A DNA stretch of 64,000 nucleotides from CAWIUB01 sp963839175 (GTDB taxonomy: Bacteria > Actinomycetota > Actinomycetes > Mycobacteriales > Jatrophihabitantaceae), in assembly GCA_963839175.1 (NCBI GenBank), contig CAWIUB010000010.1:205703-269702 (forward strand), in the 5' to 3' direction. The notes below the pieces were generated by a model. The model had not been told where the DNA came from. It searched no databases and saw only the letters and a program-made list of their open reading frames with translations. This document shows positions 18,221 through 25,780 of this stretch, in pieces (positions within the stretch are counted from its first letter, which is position 1; each line of letters begins with the position of its first letter). The position numbers and the translations under genes were made by a program.

Positions 18221-18389
18221 CCACTGCACGTGAGTACATCGACGGCGGGCGGCCGGGGCCGTGTGGGACATCCGAATTTCAACATCCAACGCAAGGATCT
18301 CGAACCCGGCTCGCACCCATGCCATCGCGTGATCGGTCCGCCCGGGCTGGCGGAAAGGCACACAGTACCCACGCCCTGGCCAACAGGCG
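18221..18389. other. Gap between mcrC and the IS1182-type element
   Basis: No feature seen; short spacer ending at the CTAG flanking the insertion sequence. Confidence 0.35.
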
Positions 18390-20411
18390 CTAGGTGGCTG
18401 GTGTCGAACGGCTGTCTGAGGGGGTGACCGCTGACGGCGGAGTGCCGGTGGGCCGGTGTCGCGGCGCCTGGGTCGAGTTGAGCGCGACCTGCGATCGGTG
18501 CTGCTGTGAGCGATTTGCGGTGGCGGTGAGGTGGTGGCGGCCGCTTGTGGCTGCCGGGTACGGCGTTGTGCTGCCTGGACCGGCCTATCCGGCCGCTGTG
18601 GCCCATCCTTGGTTCGGCGTGCCGGCCACGGCGAGCGCGGCCAGGCGTGCGAGGTTGACGGCGGCGGCGAGCAGGGCGAAGTCGGCGGCGACCTTGGTCT
18701 GTCCGCGGACCCGGGCGCGCCTGCCGCCGTGGTGGCGGCGCATCAGGTGCCCGATCTTGCGTTCCACTTTGGGTCGGGTGGCGCGGTAGTCGGCGACCCA
18801 GTCCGGGTCACGCTGCCGGTGCCGTGCGTGGGCGAGTTGCTGCTCATACGGGCCGATGCCGATGCTGCGCCCGCCAGCGGCCTTGGTGCACTGCTCGCGC
18901 AGCGGGCAGCCGGTGCAGGCCTGGCCGAAGCTGGCGGTGCCGGCCCCGTCGGCACCGCGGCGGATCGGCGCGGTGTTCCCGGCGGGACAGGTCACGCTGT
19001 CCTGTTCGAGGTCGATGTCGAAGCGGTCCTTGGCGAACAACCCGCCCGCGGCGACCGGCTGCTGGGTCTTGCACTTGGACTCGATCCCGGCTTGGTCCAG
19101 CCGGTCGTGGAACTGTCCAGTGCCGTAGGCGTTATCGCCGTAGACACTGGCCTGATCCGAGCCGGCGTCGCTACCGGCATCACCGGCCTGCCCAGAGTCG
19201 CTGCCCGGCGCGGCCTCGCCGGCGGTATCGGATGCCTCGACGACCTCGTCAGCAACCCCATCGGTGCCGGTGCCGGTGTCGGTGGCCTCGCCGGTGTCGG
19301 TGTCGTGGTCGGTGTCGTGCTCGTCGAGCAGGTCTGCGATGAGGTCTTCGGCGACGCTGGCGTCCCCGGCGTTACCGGCGCTCACCGTGGTGGCGGTGAT
19401 GATCTCGGTGTCGGGGTCGATGCCGACATGCCCCTTGTAGCCGTCGAAACCGCGCGCCGCGGTCTTGTGCCCGTGCCGGGTCTCGGGATCCACGGTGGAG
19501 ATCACCCGGTCTTTGGCGACCCGCCGGGCGATCCGGAACACCCCGGCCTCGTCGCGGTCGAGGTCTTGGCCGAGCACGGTGGCCAGCAACGCCGCGGCCT
19601 GGGCCACCGCGTCGGTGAGTTCTCTGCCGTCCAGCACCGCCAGCAGCGCCATGCCGTCGCGGGCCAGCGCGTCGACCAGCTCGGCCCGCGCGTCCGGGTC
19701 GTCGTAGTCACACACCGGCTTGCCCGCAGCGACGTAGTCGTCATCACGCCCCAGCACCGCCCGGAGCTCGCCGGCCAGCTCGCTGTCTGCGGCTTTGAGC
19801 AGCCCCCGGATCGCCGAGCGGACCAGGGTGACGGTGTCCATCGTGGCGACCGCGTCATACAACGCTGTGGAGTCCAGCACCCGCCGCCGGCCCACCAGCC
19901 CGGCCGCCTTGGCCACCTCGAGCACCATGTCGAAGATCCGGTCCGGCGCGGCCGAGGCGGCCAGCCGGGCGCGCATGTCCACCAGCACTGTGTGCACGAA
20001 CCCCGGGTAGTCGAAATCCAGCCCGCCCGCCGCGTACTTCCACCGCGCGTCGAAGCAGAACCGGTCGGCCGCCTCCCGGTCGCTGCAGCCCTCGATGCGT
20101 TGCAACACCATCACCACCGCCACGATCTGAGGCGGCACGCTGCGTCGGCCCACATCGGTGAACAGGTCGGCGAACATCTCATCGGGGAACAGCCGGTGAC
20201 ACTCCCGGTGCAGCAGCCCGTAGATCGACTCCGGTCCGACCCGGCCGTCACAGAACCCGGCCGTGGACCGGAACAAATCAGCCTGCCTCGGCGCCAGCCC
20301 CAACGTCACGACTCACCCCGGCAACCACGTCCCTGCGGCATAGGCACATGCTCCCAGAGATGATCAACAAGACGCGGCACCGCCACGCGACGAAAAACAC
20401 CAGCCACCTAG
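18390..20411 (-). mobile_element. IS1182-type insertion sequence
   Basis: About 2.0 kb bounded by perfect 15-bp inverted repeats CTAGGTGGCTGGTGT (18390-18404) and its complement (20397-20411). The outermost CTAG at each side is itself a palindrome and may be the duplicated target, in which case the element proper is 18394-20407. One transposase gene is inside, with no frameshift. Confidence 0.82.
18585..20309 (-). CDS. IS1182 family transposase
   Basis: 574-residue DDE transposase. The N-terminal DUF772-like domain has ECHRLFPDEMFADLF and VMVLQRIEGCSDREAADRFC. The catalytic core follows with VLDSTALYDAV (first Asp) and RHGHKTAARGFDGYKGHVGI, and then ASVYGDNAYGTG. A Cys-rich region (CPAGNTAPIR, CTGCPLREQC) and a final helical region (VERKIGHLMRR) complete the usual IS1182 order. 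An unusual Asp/Thr/Gly-rich low-complexity insert of about 60 residues (EHDTDHDTDTGEATDTGTGT and following) lies just before the SVYGDNAYG motif. Confidence 0.9.
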   Translation of the reverse strand: MTLGLAPRQADLFRSTAGFCDGRVGPESIYGLLHRECHRLFPDEMFADLFTDVGRRSVPPQIVAVVMVLQRIEGCSDREAADRFCFDARWKYAAGGLDFDYPGFVHTVLVDMRARLAASAAPDRIFDMVLEVAKAAGLVGRRRVLDSTALYDAVATMDTVTLVRSAIRGLLKAADSELAGELRAVLGRDDDYVAAGKPVCDYDDPDARAELVDALARDGMALLAVLDGRELTDAVAQAAALLATVLGQDLDRDEAGVFRIARRVAKDRVISTVDPETRHGHKTAARGFDGYKGHVGIDPDTEIITATTVSAGNAGDASVAEDLIADLLDEHDTDHDTDTGEATDTGTGTDGVADEVVEASDTAGEAAPGSDSGQAGDAGSDAGSDQASVYGDNAYGTGQFHDRLDQAGIESKCKTQQPVAAGGLFAKDRFDIDLEQDSVTCPAGNTAPIRRGADGAGTASFGQACTGCPLREQCTKAAGGRSIGIGPYEQQLAHARHRQRDPDWVADYRATRPKVERKIGHLMRRHHGGRRARVRGQTKVAADFALLAAAVNLARLAALAVAGTPNQGWATAAG

Positions 20412-20556
20412 ATCGCCCTGTCCGGGCGACGGCCAGCTGGGGGCGCGGTCCCAACCAGGGATCGGCTACTGGGACAGGCGTTCCACTCGCCGCTGTTGAA
20501 CCGGGCGAGTGCTCACGGCGCCCGCTCCATGGGCGGTGTTGGCGTCCGACTCGCGC
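20412..20556. other. Gap between the IS1182-type element and the Imm5-like gene
   Basis: Short spacer; nothing recognised. Confidence 0.35.
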
Positions 20557-21066
20557 TCAGCAGTCAAACACTGACCAGCAGATTTCGTTCCGCAACCGCT
20601 GGTCGTCAAGTACGAGCTCGCGAATCGCCTTCGGGAGCTGGTCACGCTGCCACCGGCACTCAAGTCGTCCTGCGGCGTCGCCCTCACCCTCAGGCGCGGC
20701 AGCACGTGCGGCCTTGATCGCATAGGCAGCAGCACCGAGTTCGTGCCGGTGTGCGACGGCCCCGGCCTGGCCAGCAGCGTACGCGGCATGCCGTGCAGCC
20801 CCACGCAGGTCTCTGGCCGCGCCCATTGCATGGCCGCCCGCCGCGCGAGCCTGCATCATCGTGACCTCGCCACGCACCCAAGCGCGGGCATGCTCGATCG
20901 CCTGACGCGGTCGTGGGTCCTGAGGCTGAGCCGACTGGAACAGGTCAAGAACGTGCTCTGCGCACGATGCCGCCCAAAGAGCCAGAAGCTGCTGACCCGA
21001 ATCGGTCAGGGTGCCACCGCAGCGGATCGTCACAAAGCGAGAGTCTCGGACCTCCGGGAGGATCAC
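20557..21066 (-). CDS. Putative immunity protein-like (Imm5-type) helical repeat protein
   Basis: 169 residues. The core LWAASCAEHVLDLFQSAQPQ then DPRPRQAIEHARAWVRGE followed by Ala-rich helices (MGAARDLRGAARHAAYAAGQ) matches the family usually annotated as putative immunity protein (Imm5-like) in actinobacteria. The usual N-terminal and C-terminal parts (RDSRFVTIRCGGTLTDSGQQ; LVLDDQRLRNEICWSVFDC) are present. No toxin gene is adjacent, so the name reflects family only. Its position is the last gene before the right end of the island. Confidence 0.7.
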   Translation of the reverse strand: MILPEVRDSRFVTIRCGGTLTDSGQQLLALWAASCAEHVLDLFQSAQPQDPRPRQAIEHARAWVRGEVTMMQARAAGGHAMGAARDLRGAARHAAYAAGQAGAVAHRHELGAAAYAIKAARAAAPEGEGDAAGRLECRWQRDQLPKAIRELVLDDQRLRNEICWSVFDC

Positions 21067-21317
21067 GCTGGCACTCCTACCACTTGCATCCGCCCAACAC
21101 CCTAAGCCAGCGCGCGACCAGGCACGCCTCCAAGCGAAGCCTGGGAACTTGGTGGTCGATCGCCAAACGGGACACCGCCTGCGCTGGCCACGCGGGCGGG
21201 TCGCCGGTCGGGCGCACCCGGGTGTCGCCGCTGACCGCGCATAACCACGTCACGATGGGCGATGGCCGACAAGCCCGGGTACGCCCTATTCGGCGATCTA
21301 CGCGCGGACCTGGCCCT
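21067..21317. other. Right terminal segment of the island
   Basis: The cpaF 5' half frame reads through this stretch (to 21102) in unrelated sequence, confirming that cpaF homology ends at the core. No gene of its own is seen. Confidence 0.5.
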
Positions 21318-21329
21318 ACTTGCGGTATT
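21318..21329. repeat. Right att-like junction of the island (attR)
   Basis: ACTTGCGGTATT, matching the left core ACTTGCGGATATT with one base missing. On the cpaF side the coding sequence resumes at once (complement reads ATG GCC GTC AAT). Confidence 0.7.
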
Positions 21330-21812
21330 GACGGCCATGTGCTGACGGGTGATCTGCGGAATCACCACGTGCAGCCGCGAGCCATCCGGCAACATCGCGT
21401 CTACGAACGGGGTCGACAGATCGATCCGGCGTCCCGACGTCCGCAGCATGCGCTCGACAAGCTCGGCCACCTGGTCGGCGGTCAGGATCAGCGTCGTCAG
21501 CTCGGATCGCCCGCGTCGTGCGACGAACACTCGCCCTGGTTCGTTGATCCAGATTTCTTCGACCACCGCATCGTCGAGGAATGGCTGGAGCGGGCCGAAT
21601 CCAGACACCGAGTCGACGACGGTCCGCGCGACGGCGGTCGTGTCGCCCAGCGGCGGCATCGACGACATCACCGCCCGGTCGAGATAGTCGCCGATCACTT
21701 CATCCACGAGCCGGCGCACGGCACCCGCCTCGGCAAGCGGATCGATGCCCCGGCGACGGACGAGTTCACGTACCTCGTCTTCGACGATGGCTGGCCCTGA
21801 TGCCACGTTCAC
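21327..21812 (-). pseudogene. cpaF: 5' half of the CpaF/TadA secretion ATPase gene
   Basis: N-terminal 162 codons of CpaF from a GTG start: the CpaF N-domain (EDEVRELVRRRGIDP, VARTVVDSVSGFGPLQPFLD, EEIWINEPGRVFVARRG) up to STPFVDAMLPDGSRLHVVIP then ITRQHMAVN. In family members this is followed directly by the NIRKF segment that begins the piece at 3982. After the break the frame runs 75 more codons into island sequence, so any product would be an N-domain with a foreign tail and no Walker motifs. Confidence 0.88.
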
Positions 21813-22252
21813 TCCCCGTCTGGGCGGGTTCCGCCCGGTGCTGACGCGAGAGGTTACTGCCTCGTGGTCACCTAGCGAAATCGCCCCCCTACCGCCTGTG
21901 GATTACGGGATCGGAGGGGGACGCGCGGCGATGAGCGAGACCAGCCGCAGCCGGGTGCTACGCGCTGATCAGGGTGCCGAACCCCGCAGCGCAGACGCAA
22001 CCGCCGTGGCCGCGGGGCGATGCTGAAGCCTCTCGGCCGTCTGTCGTTGATCAGGAGCCACCGACCAGGCAGTGGCGCTGGTTCACGGGCTCCTGATCAT
22101 GTGGATGGCCGCACACTTCATGGCGCAGCCCGTTCGGATCACGCCCGCGCCCAGTTGCGCTGGCCGTGGTGATCCTGCGAGCCCGGCCGACGCCGGTCGA
22201 TTACCTGGGACGTCATGGCCGGACTCCGTCGGCGCCGAATAGCGTGAACGGC
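21813..22252. other. Promoter-containing region between cpaF and the XRE regulator
   Basis: No gene supported, and there is no tadZ/cpaE upstream of cpaF as in many tad loci. Just before the regulator start, TAGCGT placed seven bases upstream of GTG resembles a -10 box of a leaderless transcript. Confidence 0.45.
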
Positions 22253-23044
22253 GTGACCACCATGCAGCTGCCCGGCAAACCCGTCGGCACCCTGCTGCGC
22301 AGCTGGCGTGAACGGCGCCGGCTCAGCCAGCTCGACCTCGCGATCCGCGCCGAGATCTCCACCCGGCACCTGAGCTTCGTCGAAACGGGGCGCGCCCAGC
22401 CGAGCAGCAGGCTGATCCTGCATCTGAGCGAGCACCTGGACGTGCCGCTGCGTGACCGAAACACTCTGCTGCTCGCGGGTGGCTTCGCGCCGGCGTACCC
22501 GCAGCACCGGCTGACCGATACGCCGATGGCGGCGATCAGCGACGCGATCAACCAGATCTTGACGGCGCACGAGCCCTACCCGGCCGTCGTCATCGACCAG
22601 AGCTGGGAGCTCGTCGCGGGAAACGACGCAGTCGGCCTGCTCACCGCCGACGCCGCTGCGCACCTGCTCGAGCCGCCGGTGAACGTGCTGCGATTGAGCC
22701 TGCACCCGGACGGCATGGCACCGCGCATCGTCAACCTCGGCGAATGGCGCGCCCATCTGCTCAGCCGGCTCGGCCGGCAGATCGCCGCCACCGACGACGA
22801 CGGGCTGCGCGCGCTGCTCGCCGAGCTGCGCGAATACCCGGCCGGCGACGACGATCCGGCGCGGCGCGACACGAGCGGGTTGATCGTCCGGCTGCGCTAT
22901 CGCGTGAGCGACGGAACCGAGCTGCACCTGTTCAGCACGACGACGGTCTTCGGCACCCCGCTGGACGTCACCGTGGCGGAGCTGGCCATCGAAGCGTTCT
23001 ACCCGGCCGACGCGGAGACGGCCGAGGTGCTGCGCCGCGGTTAG
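22253..23044 (+). CDS. XRE-family transcriptional regulator with MmyB-like sensor domain
   Basis: 263-residue regulator from the chosen GTG (an ATG three codons later is equally possible). The N-terminal helix-turn-helix is clear (GTLLRSWRERRRLSQLDLAI then RAEISTRHLSFVETGRAQPS). The C-terminal MmyB/PAS-like ligand-binding domain follows (PAVVIDQSWELVAGNDAVGL, NVLRLSLHPDGMAPRIVNLG, LSDGTELHLFSTTTVFGTPL-like segment with DVTVAELAIEAFYPAD). This family represses or activates neighbouring metabolic genes in response to small, often fatty, ligands. A divergent gene is absent, and the MFS gene follows 136 bp downstream on the same strand. Confidence 0.88.
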   Translation: MTTMQLPGKPVGTLLRSWRERRRLSQLDLAIRAEISTRHLSFVETGRAQPSSRLILHLSEHLDVPLRDRNTLLLAGGFAPAYPQHRLTDTPMAAISDAINQILTAHEPYPAVVIDQSWELVAGNDAVGLLTADAAAHLLEPPVNVLRLSLHPDGMAPRIVNLGEWRAHLLSRLGRQIAATDDDGLRALLAELREYPAGDDDPARRDTSGLIVRLRYRVSDGTELHLFSTTTVFGTPLDVTVAELAIEAFYPADAETAEVLRRG

Positions 23045-23180
23045 CTGTCCATCGCATGTCGACCACGAGCCAGGAGAACGAATCGACCGTGCCAGTCGGG
23101 ATGGCCCATAGCCGGCAACCTACGCAGCCCCGTGCGGCATTATGGGTGCGGGGCATCTGCCGCAGGCGAGCAGGAGCACG

Positions 23181-24374
23181 TTGACCATCACGGAACCGGC
23201 GACCAGTCTGATCGCCCGCAGACGTGCTCGCGCCGCGGTTACGATCACCTTCGCAGCCAACGGCTTCCTGATGGGCGCATGGGTGCCGCGCATCCCCGAG
23301 GTCAAGCAGCACCTGCACCTGTCCGCCGCTGCCCTCGGGCTGGCGCTGCTGGCCCCGGCCGCCGGCTCCCTCATGTCCATGAACCTCTACGGACGGGCCA
23401 GCGCCCGCTTCGGCAGCCCGACGGCGACGCGCGTGGGCCTTGTCGCATTCTGCGCGCTGGGCTGGCTGCCGGGCATCGCCGGCAACCTGCCGGTGCTCTG
23501 GATCGCCCTGCTGTTGTGGGGCACGGCGATCGGCGGACTGGACGTGGCCATGAATGCCCAGGGCGTCACCGTCGAGCAGGCGTACAACCGCCCGGTGCTG
23601 TCGAGCTTTCACGCCGCGTGGTCGCTCGGCTCGTTGACCGGTGCGCTCGTCGGAGGCCTCTGCGCGGGGCGGCACGTGCCGATCGCTGAGCAGCAGGCGG
23701 TTCTCGGGGCAGTCCTGCTGGTAGGCGTCCTGCTGATCGGTCGCGCCTATCTGCCGGATCCGCCGCATCACGCCGATCCGCTGCCAAGAACCCGGCGCGG
23801 GATCCCCGAGTTGCGGCTGGTGCTGCTCGGCGTCGCGGGCCTGTTCGCGCTGCTCTGCGAGGGAGCGGTCGCGGACTGGAGCGGCGTGTTGCTGCGCGAT
23901 CACCTCCACGTCAGCGCCGGGCAGGTCGGCCTGGCGTACGCCGCGTTCAGTCTGACCATGACGGGCGGACGGCTGGTCGGCGACCGCGTCGTCCACCGGC
24001 TCGGACGCGAACATGCCATCGCGCTGCTGACCGCCATCGGCGCGCTCGGCCTGGCCGGCGGACTGGCCACCAGCGTCCTGGTCGGCACGGTGATCGGGTT
24101 CGCGCTACTCGGCGTCGGGCTGTCGGTCATGGTGCCCGTCGTGTTTAGCACGGCCGCTGACGGTGCGGCGCCGGGTCCCGCCATCGCTACCGTGTCGATG
24201 CTCGGTTACACCGGCTTCTTGTTCGGGCCCACGCTGATCGGCGTGATCGCCGACGCCACGAGCGTGCCGTTCGCCCTGTGGCTGCTGCCGTTGTTCACCT
24301 GCGCGGGTGGCCTGCTCGGCATCGTCGCCGTGCGGATGACGGCCCGCAACCGCGCCGCACCCGCGAAGCAGTGA
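23181..24374 (+). CDS. Major facilitator superfamily transporter
   Basis: About 397 residues, 12 predicted membrane helices. The first is TFAANGFLMGAWVPRIPEVK, typical of the MFS subgroup related to fucose/YbjJ-like transporters. Also seen is the central SSFHAAWSLGSLTGALVGGL motif. I chose the TTG with AGGAG five bases upstream; an ATG 39 bases earlier lacks a ribosome site. It lies convergent with the Uma2 gene, nine bases apart end to end. The substrate cannot be inferred. Confidence 0.82.
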   Translation: MTITEPATSLIARRRARAAVTITFAANGFLMGAWVPRIPEVKQHLHLSAAALGLALLAPAAGSLMSMNLYGRASARFGSPTATRVGLVAFCALGWLPGIAGNLPVLWIALLLWGTAIGGLDVAMNAQGVTVEQAYNRPVLSSFHAAWSLGSLTGALVGGLCAGRHVPIAEQQAVLGAVLLVGVLLIGRAYLPDPPHHADPLPRTRRGIPELRLVLLGVAGLFALLCEGAVADWSGVLLRDHLHVSAGQVGLAYAAFSLTMTGGRLVGDRVVHRLGREHAIALLTAIGALGLAGGLATSVLVGTVIGFALLGVGLSVMVPVVFSTAADGAAPGPAIATVSMLGYTGFLFGPTLIGVIADATSVPFALWLLPLFTCAGGLLGIVAVRMTARNRAAPAKQ

Positions 24375-24382
24375 CCGCGCCG

Positions 24383-24943
24383 TCAGGCGACCAGCGCGTC
24401 CAGGTCGACGATGACGTCCAGGCTGCCGATCTCGATCGTGCCGCCGGCGGCCTCGCCGACCTTCTGGTAGCCGACATTCGCCAGCCGGAAGATGTCGATA
24501 CGCACCGGTCCAGCGATGTCGAGAATCCAGTAGTGCTCGATGCCCGCGTCGGCGTAGTCGGCCAGCTTGGCGATCCGGTCGGTGCGCGCCGAGCCCGGTG
24601 AGACGATTTCGATCGCGACAACCACGTCGGTTGCGTCCAGTCGCGTGGGATCCGAGTCGATGAGTGTTGCGGACGTGACAACAATATCTGGAGCCCGCAG
24701 TGACGGCGGAAATGTCGCGGTGAGTACGACGTCGACCTCGGGTACCGGCTCCATACCGCGGGGACGCAGCTGCGCATCCAACTGCTGGCTCAACCGGCGG
24801 ATCACTCGCTGGTGCAGGGCGGTCGGCCGCGGACTCATATGCAGGACACCCTCTACCAACTCGAAGTGCCGCGAGACGTCCTCAGGCAACTGATCCCATT
24901 CGTCGAGCGTCAGCAGATGGTCCGGCCAGCGCAATGAACTCAT
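24383..24943 (-). CDS. Uma2 family (DUF820) endonuclease-like protein
   Basis: 186 residues. It has the full DUF820/Uma2 pattern: LTLDEWDQLPEDVSRHFELV with EGVLHMSPRPTALHQ, an EVDVVLTATFPPSLRAPDIV segment (catalytic Asp), VVVAIEIVSPGSARTDRIAK (Glu-x-x) and YADAGIEHYWILDI. This is a PD-(D/E)XK-like fold widespread in actinobacteria and cyanobacteria with no settled function. Standalone gene. Confidence 0.9.
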   Translation of the reverse strand: MSSLRWPDHLLTLDEWDQLPEDVSRHFELVEGVLHMSPRPTALHQRVIRRLSQQLDAQLRPRGMEPVPEVDVVLTATFPPSLRAPDIVVTSATLIDSDPTRLDATDVVVAIEIVSPGSARTDRIAKLADYADAGIEHYWILDIAGPVRIDIFRLANVGYQKVGEAAGGTIEIGSLDVIVDLDALVA

Positions 24944-25006
24944 CAGCGCATCCCACCTCCTTCCGGCTAATGCCAGTATGCCGGGCCGAACCTCCGAGGG
25001 TGCTGA

Positions 25007-25780
25007 TCAGCCCGTGCTCGCAGCGAGGACGACCAGCGGGATCACGAGTGGCGGTGCATCGGCCACGGCAACCGCGGCAGCCCTCCGCAATGCCGCCCGC
25101 CGATCGCCCGGCAGCGACTGGACGAACGGGGCCAGGTGTGCCATGCCGAGCCGCCACGCGGCGACCTGCTCGGGTCGGTCGAGGCCGGCCGGGACGTCGA
25201 TGACCCGCACGCTGACCGCGTGGTAGCCGGCCGCGGCGGCGAGTTGCGCGAGCGAGTTGGGGTCGCCCACCTGCGGTTCGGTCTGCGCCTTGAACGTCCG
25301 ATACCACGCCGGCGGCGCGAACCCGAAGCGCTCGGCCACTTCGTCGACGGCCGCTTTGGCCGGGTGCGTCCAGCCGTGCCGGAACGCGCTGGCGACGACG
25401 GCGGGCGCCACCCGGCGGGCCTCGCGCAGGCCGTGCAGGGGAACCGGCAGATGTCCCAGGCAGCAGGCGGCCACGGCGAGGTCGAAGGTGTCGGCGCGGA
25501 ACGGCAAGGCACTCACGTCCGCGGCGACCCGGCGCTCGTCGGCGCCGGCCAGCATCGCCGGCGCGATATCGACCGCGACTACGGACGTGGCCCCGGCCCG
25601 ACGGGCCGACCGGGCGGCCACCCCGGTTCCGGCACCGAGATCCACCACCCGGGCGCCGGCCAGCGGCACCGGCGAGGCGTCCACTAGCACGTCGGCCAGC
25701 CGTTCGTACAGCCGCTCCGGCCCATGTCGCCATGCCATGGACGACGCCGCATACGCCTCCGCCATCCCCGGCAGTGTCAC
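25007..25780 (-). CDS. Class I SAM-dependent methyltransferase
   Basis: 257 residues. SAM-binding motif I is VVDLGAGTGVAARSARRAGA, followed by VVAVDIAPAML and the DVSALPFRADTFDLAVAACC post-I block, as in UbiE/Methyltransf_11 enzymes. The start is a GTG overlapping the stop of the upstream phosphotransferase gene (GTGA), so the two are translationally coupled; an in-frame ATG lies five codons in. The substrate is unknown. Coupling to a kinase-fold protein hints at one small-molecule modification unit. Confidence 0.86.
   Translation of the reverse strand: MTLPGMAEAYAASSMAWRHGPERLYERLADVLVDASPVPLAGARVVDLGAGTGVAARSARRAGATSVVAVDIAPAMLAGADERRVAADVSALPFRADTFDLAVAACCLGHLPVPLHGLREARRVAPAVVASAFRHGWTHPAKAAVDEVAERFGFAPPAWYRTFKAQTEPQVGDPNSLAQLAAAAGYHAVSVRVIDVPAGLDRPEQVAAWRLGMAHLAPFVQSLPGDRRAALRRAAAVAVADAPPLVIPLVVLAASTG

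Larger units (their letters stand above)
3967..21329. mobile_element. 17.35-kb genomic island inserted in cpaF
   Basis: The two halves of cpaF flank this block in the correct order and orientation. At both junctions the sequence ACTTGCGG followed by (A)TATT is present (3967-3979 and 21318-21329), as left by site-specific recombination at a short core. Cargo: Asp-box secreted protein, oxidoreductase, sortase plus ice-binding-like protein, DUF4375 protein, McrBC, an Imm5-like protein, two IS elements and a group II intron. None of the reading frames inside resembles a tyrosine or serine recombinase, so the element is probably a relic or moved with help from elsewhere. An internal copy of the left end at 9195 suggests two joined elements. 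Confidence 0.75.

Noticed and set aside
18531..20363. 610-codon plus-strand open frame
   Set aside because: Antisense to the IS1182-type transposase; Gly/Val-rich composition caused by the complement of the Asp/Thr-rich insert.
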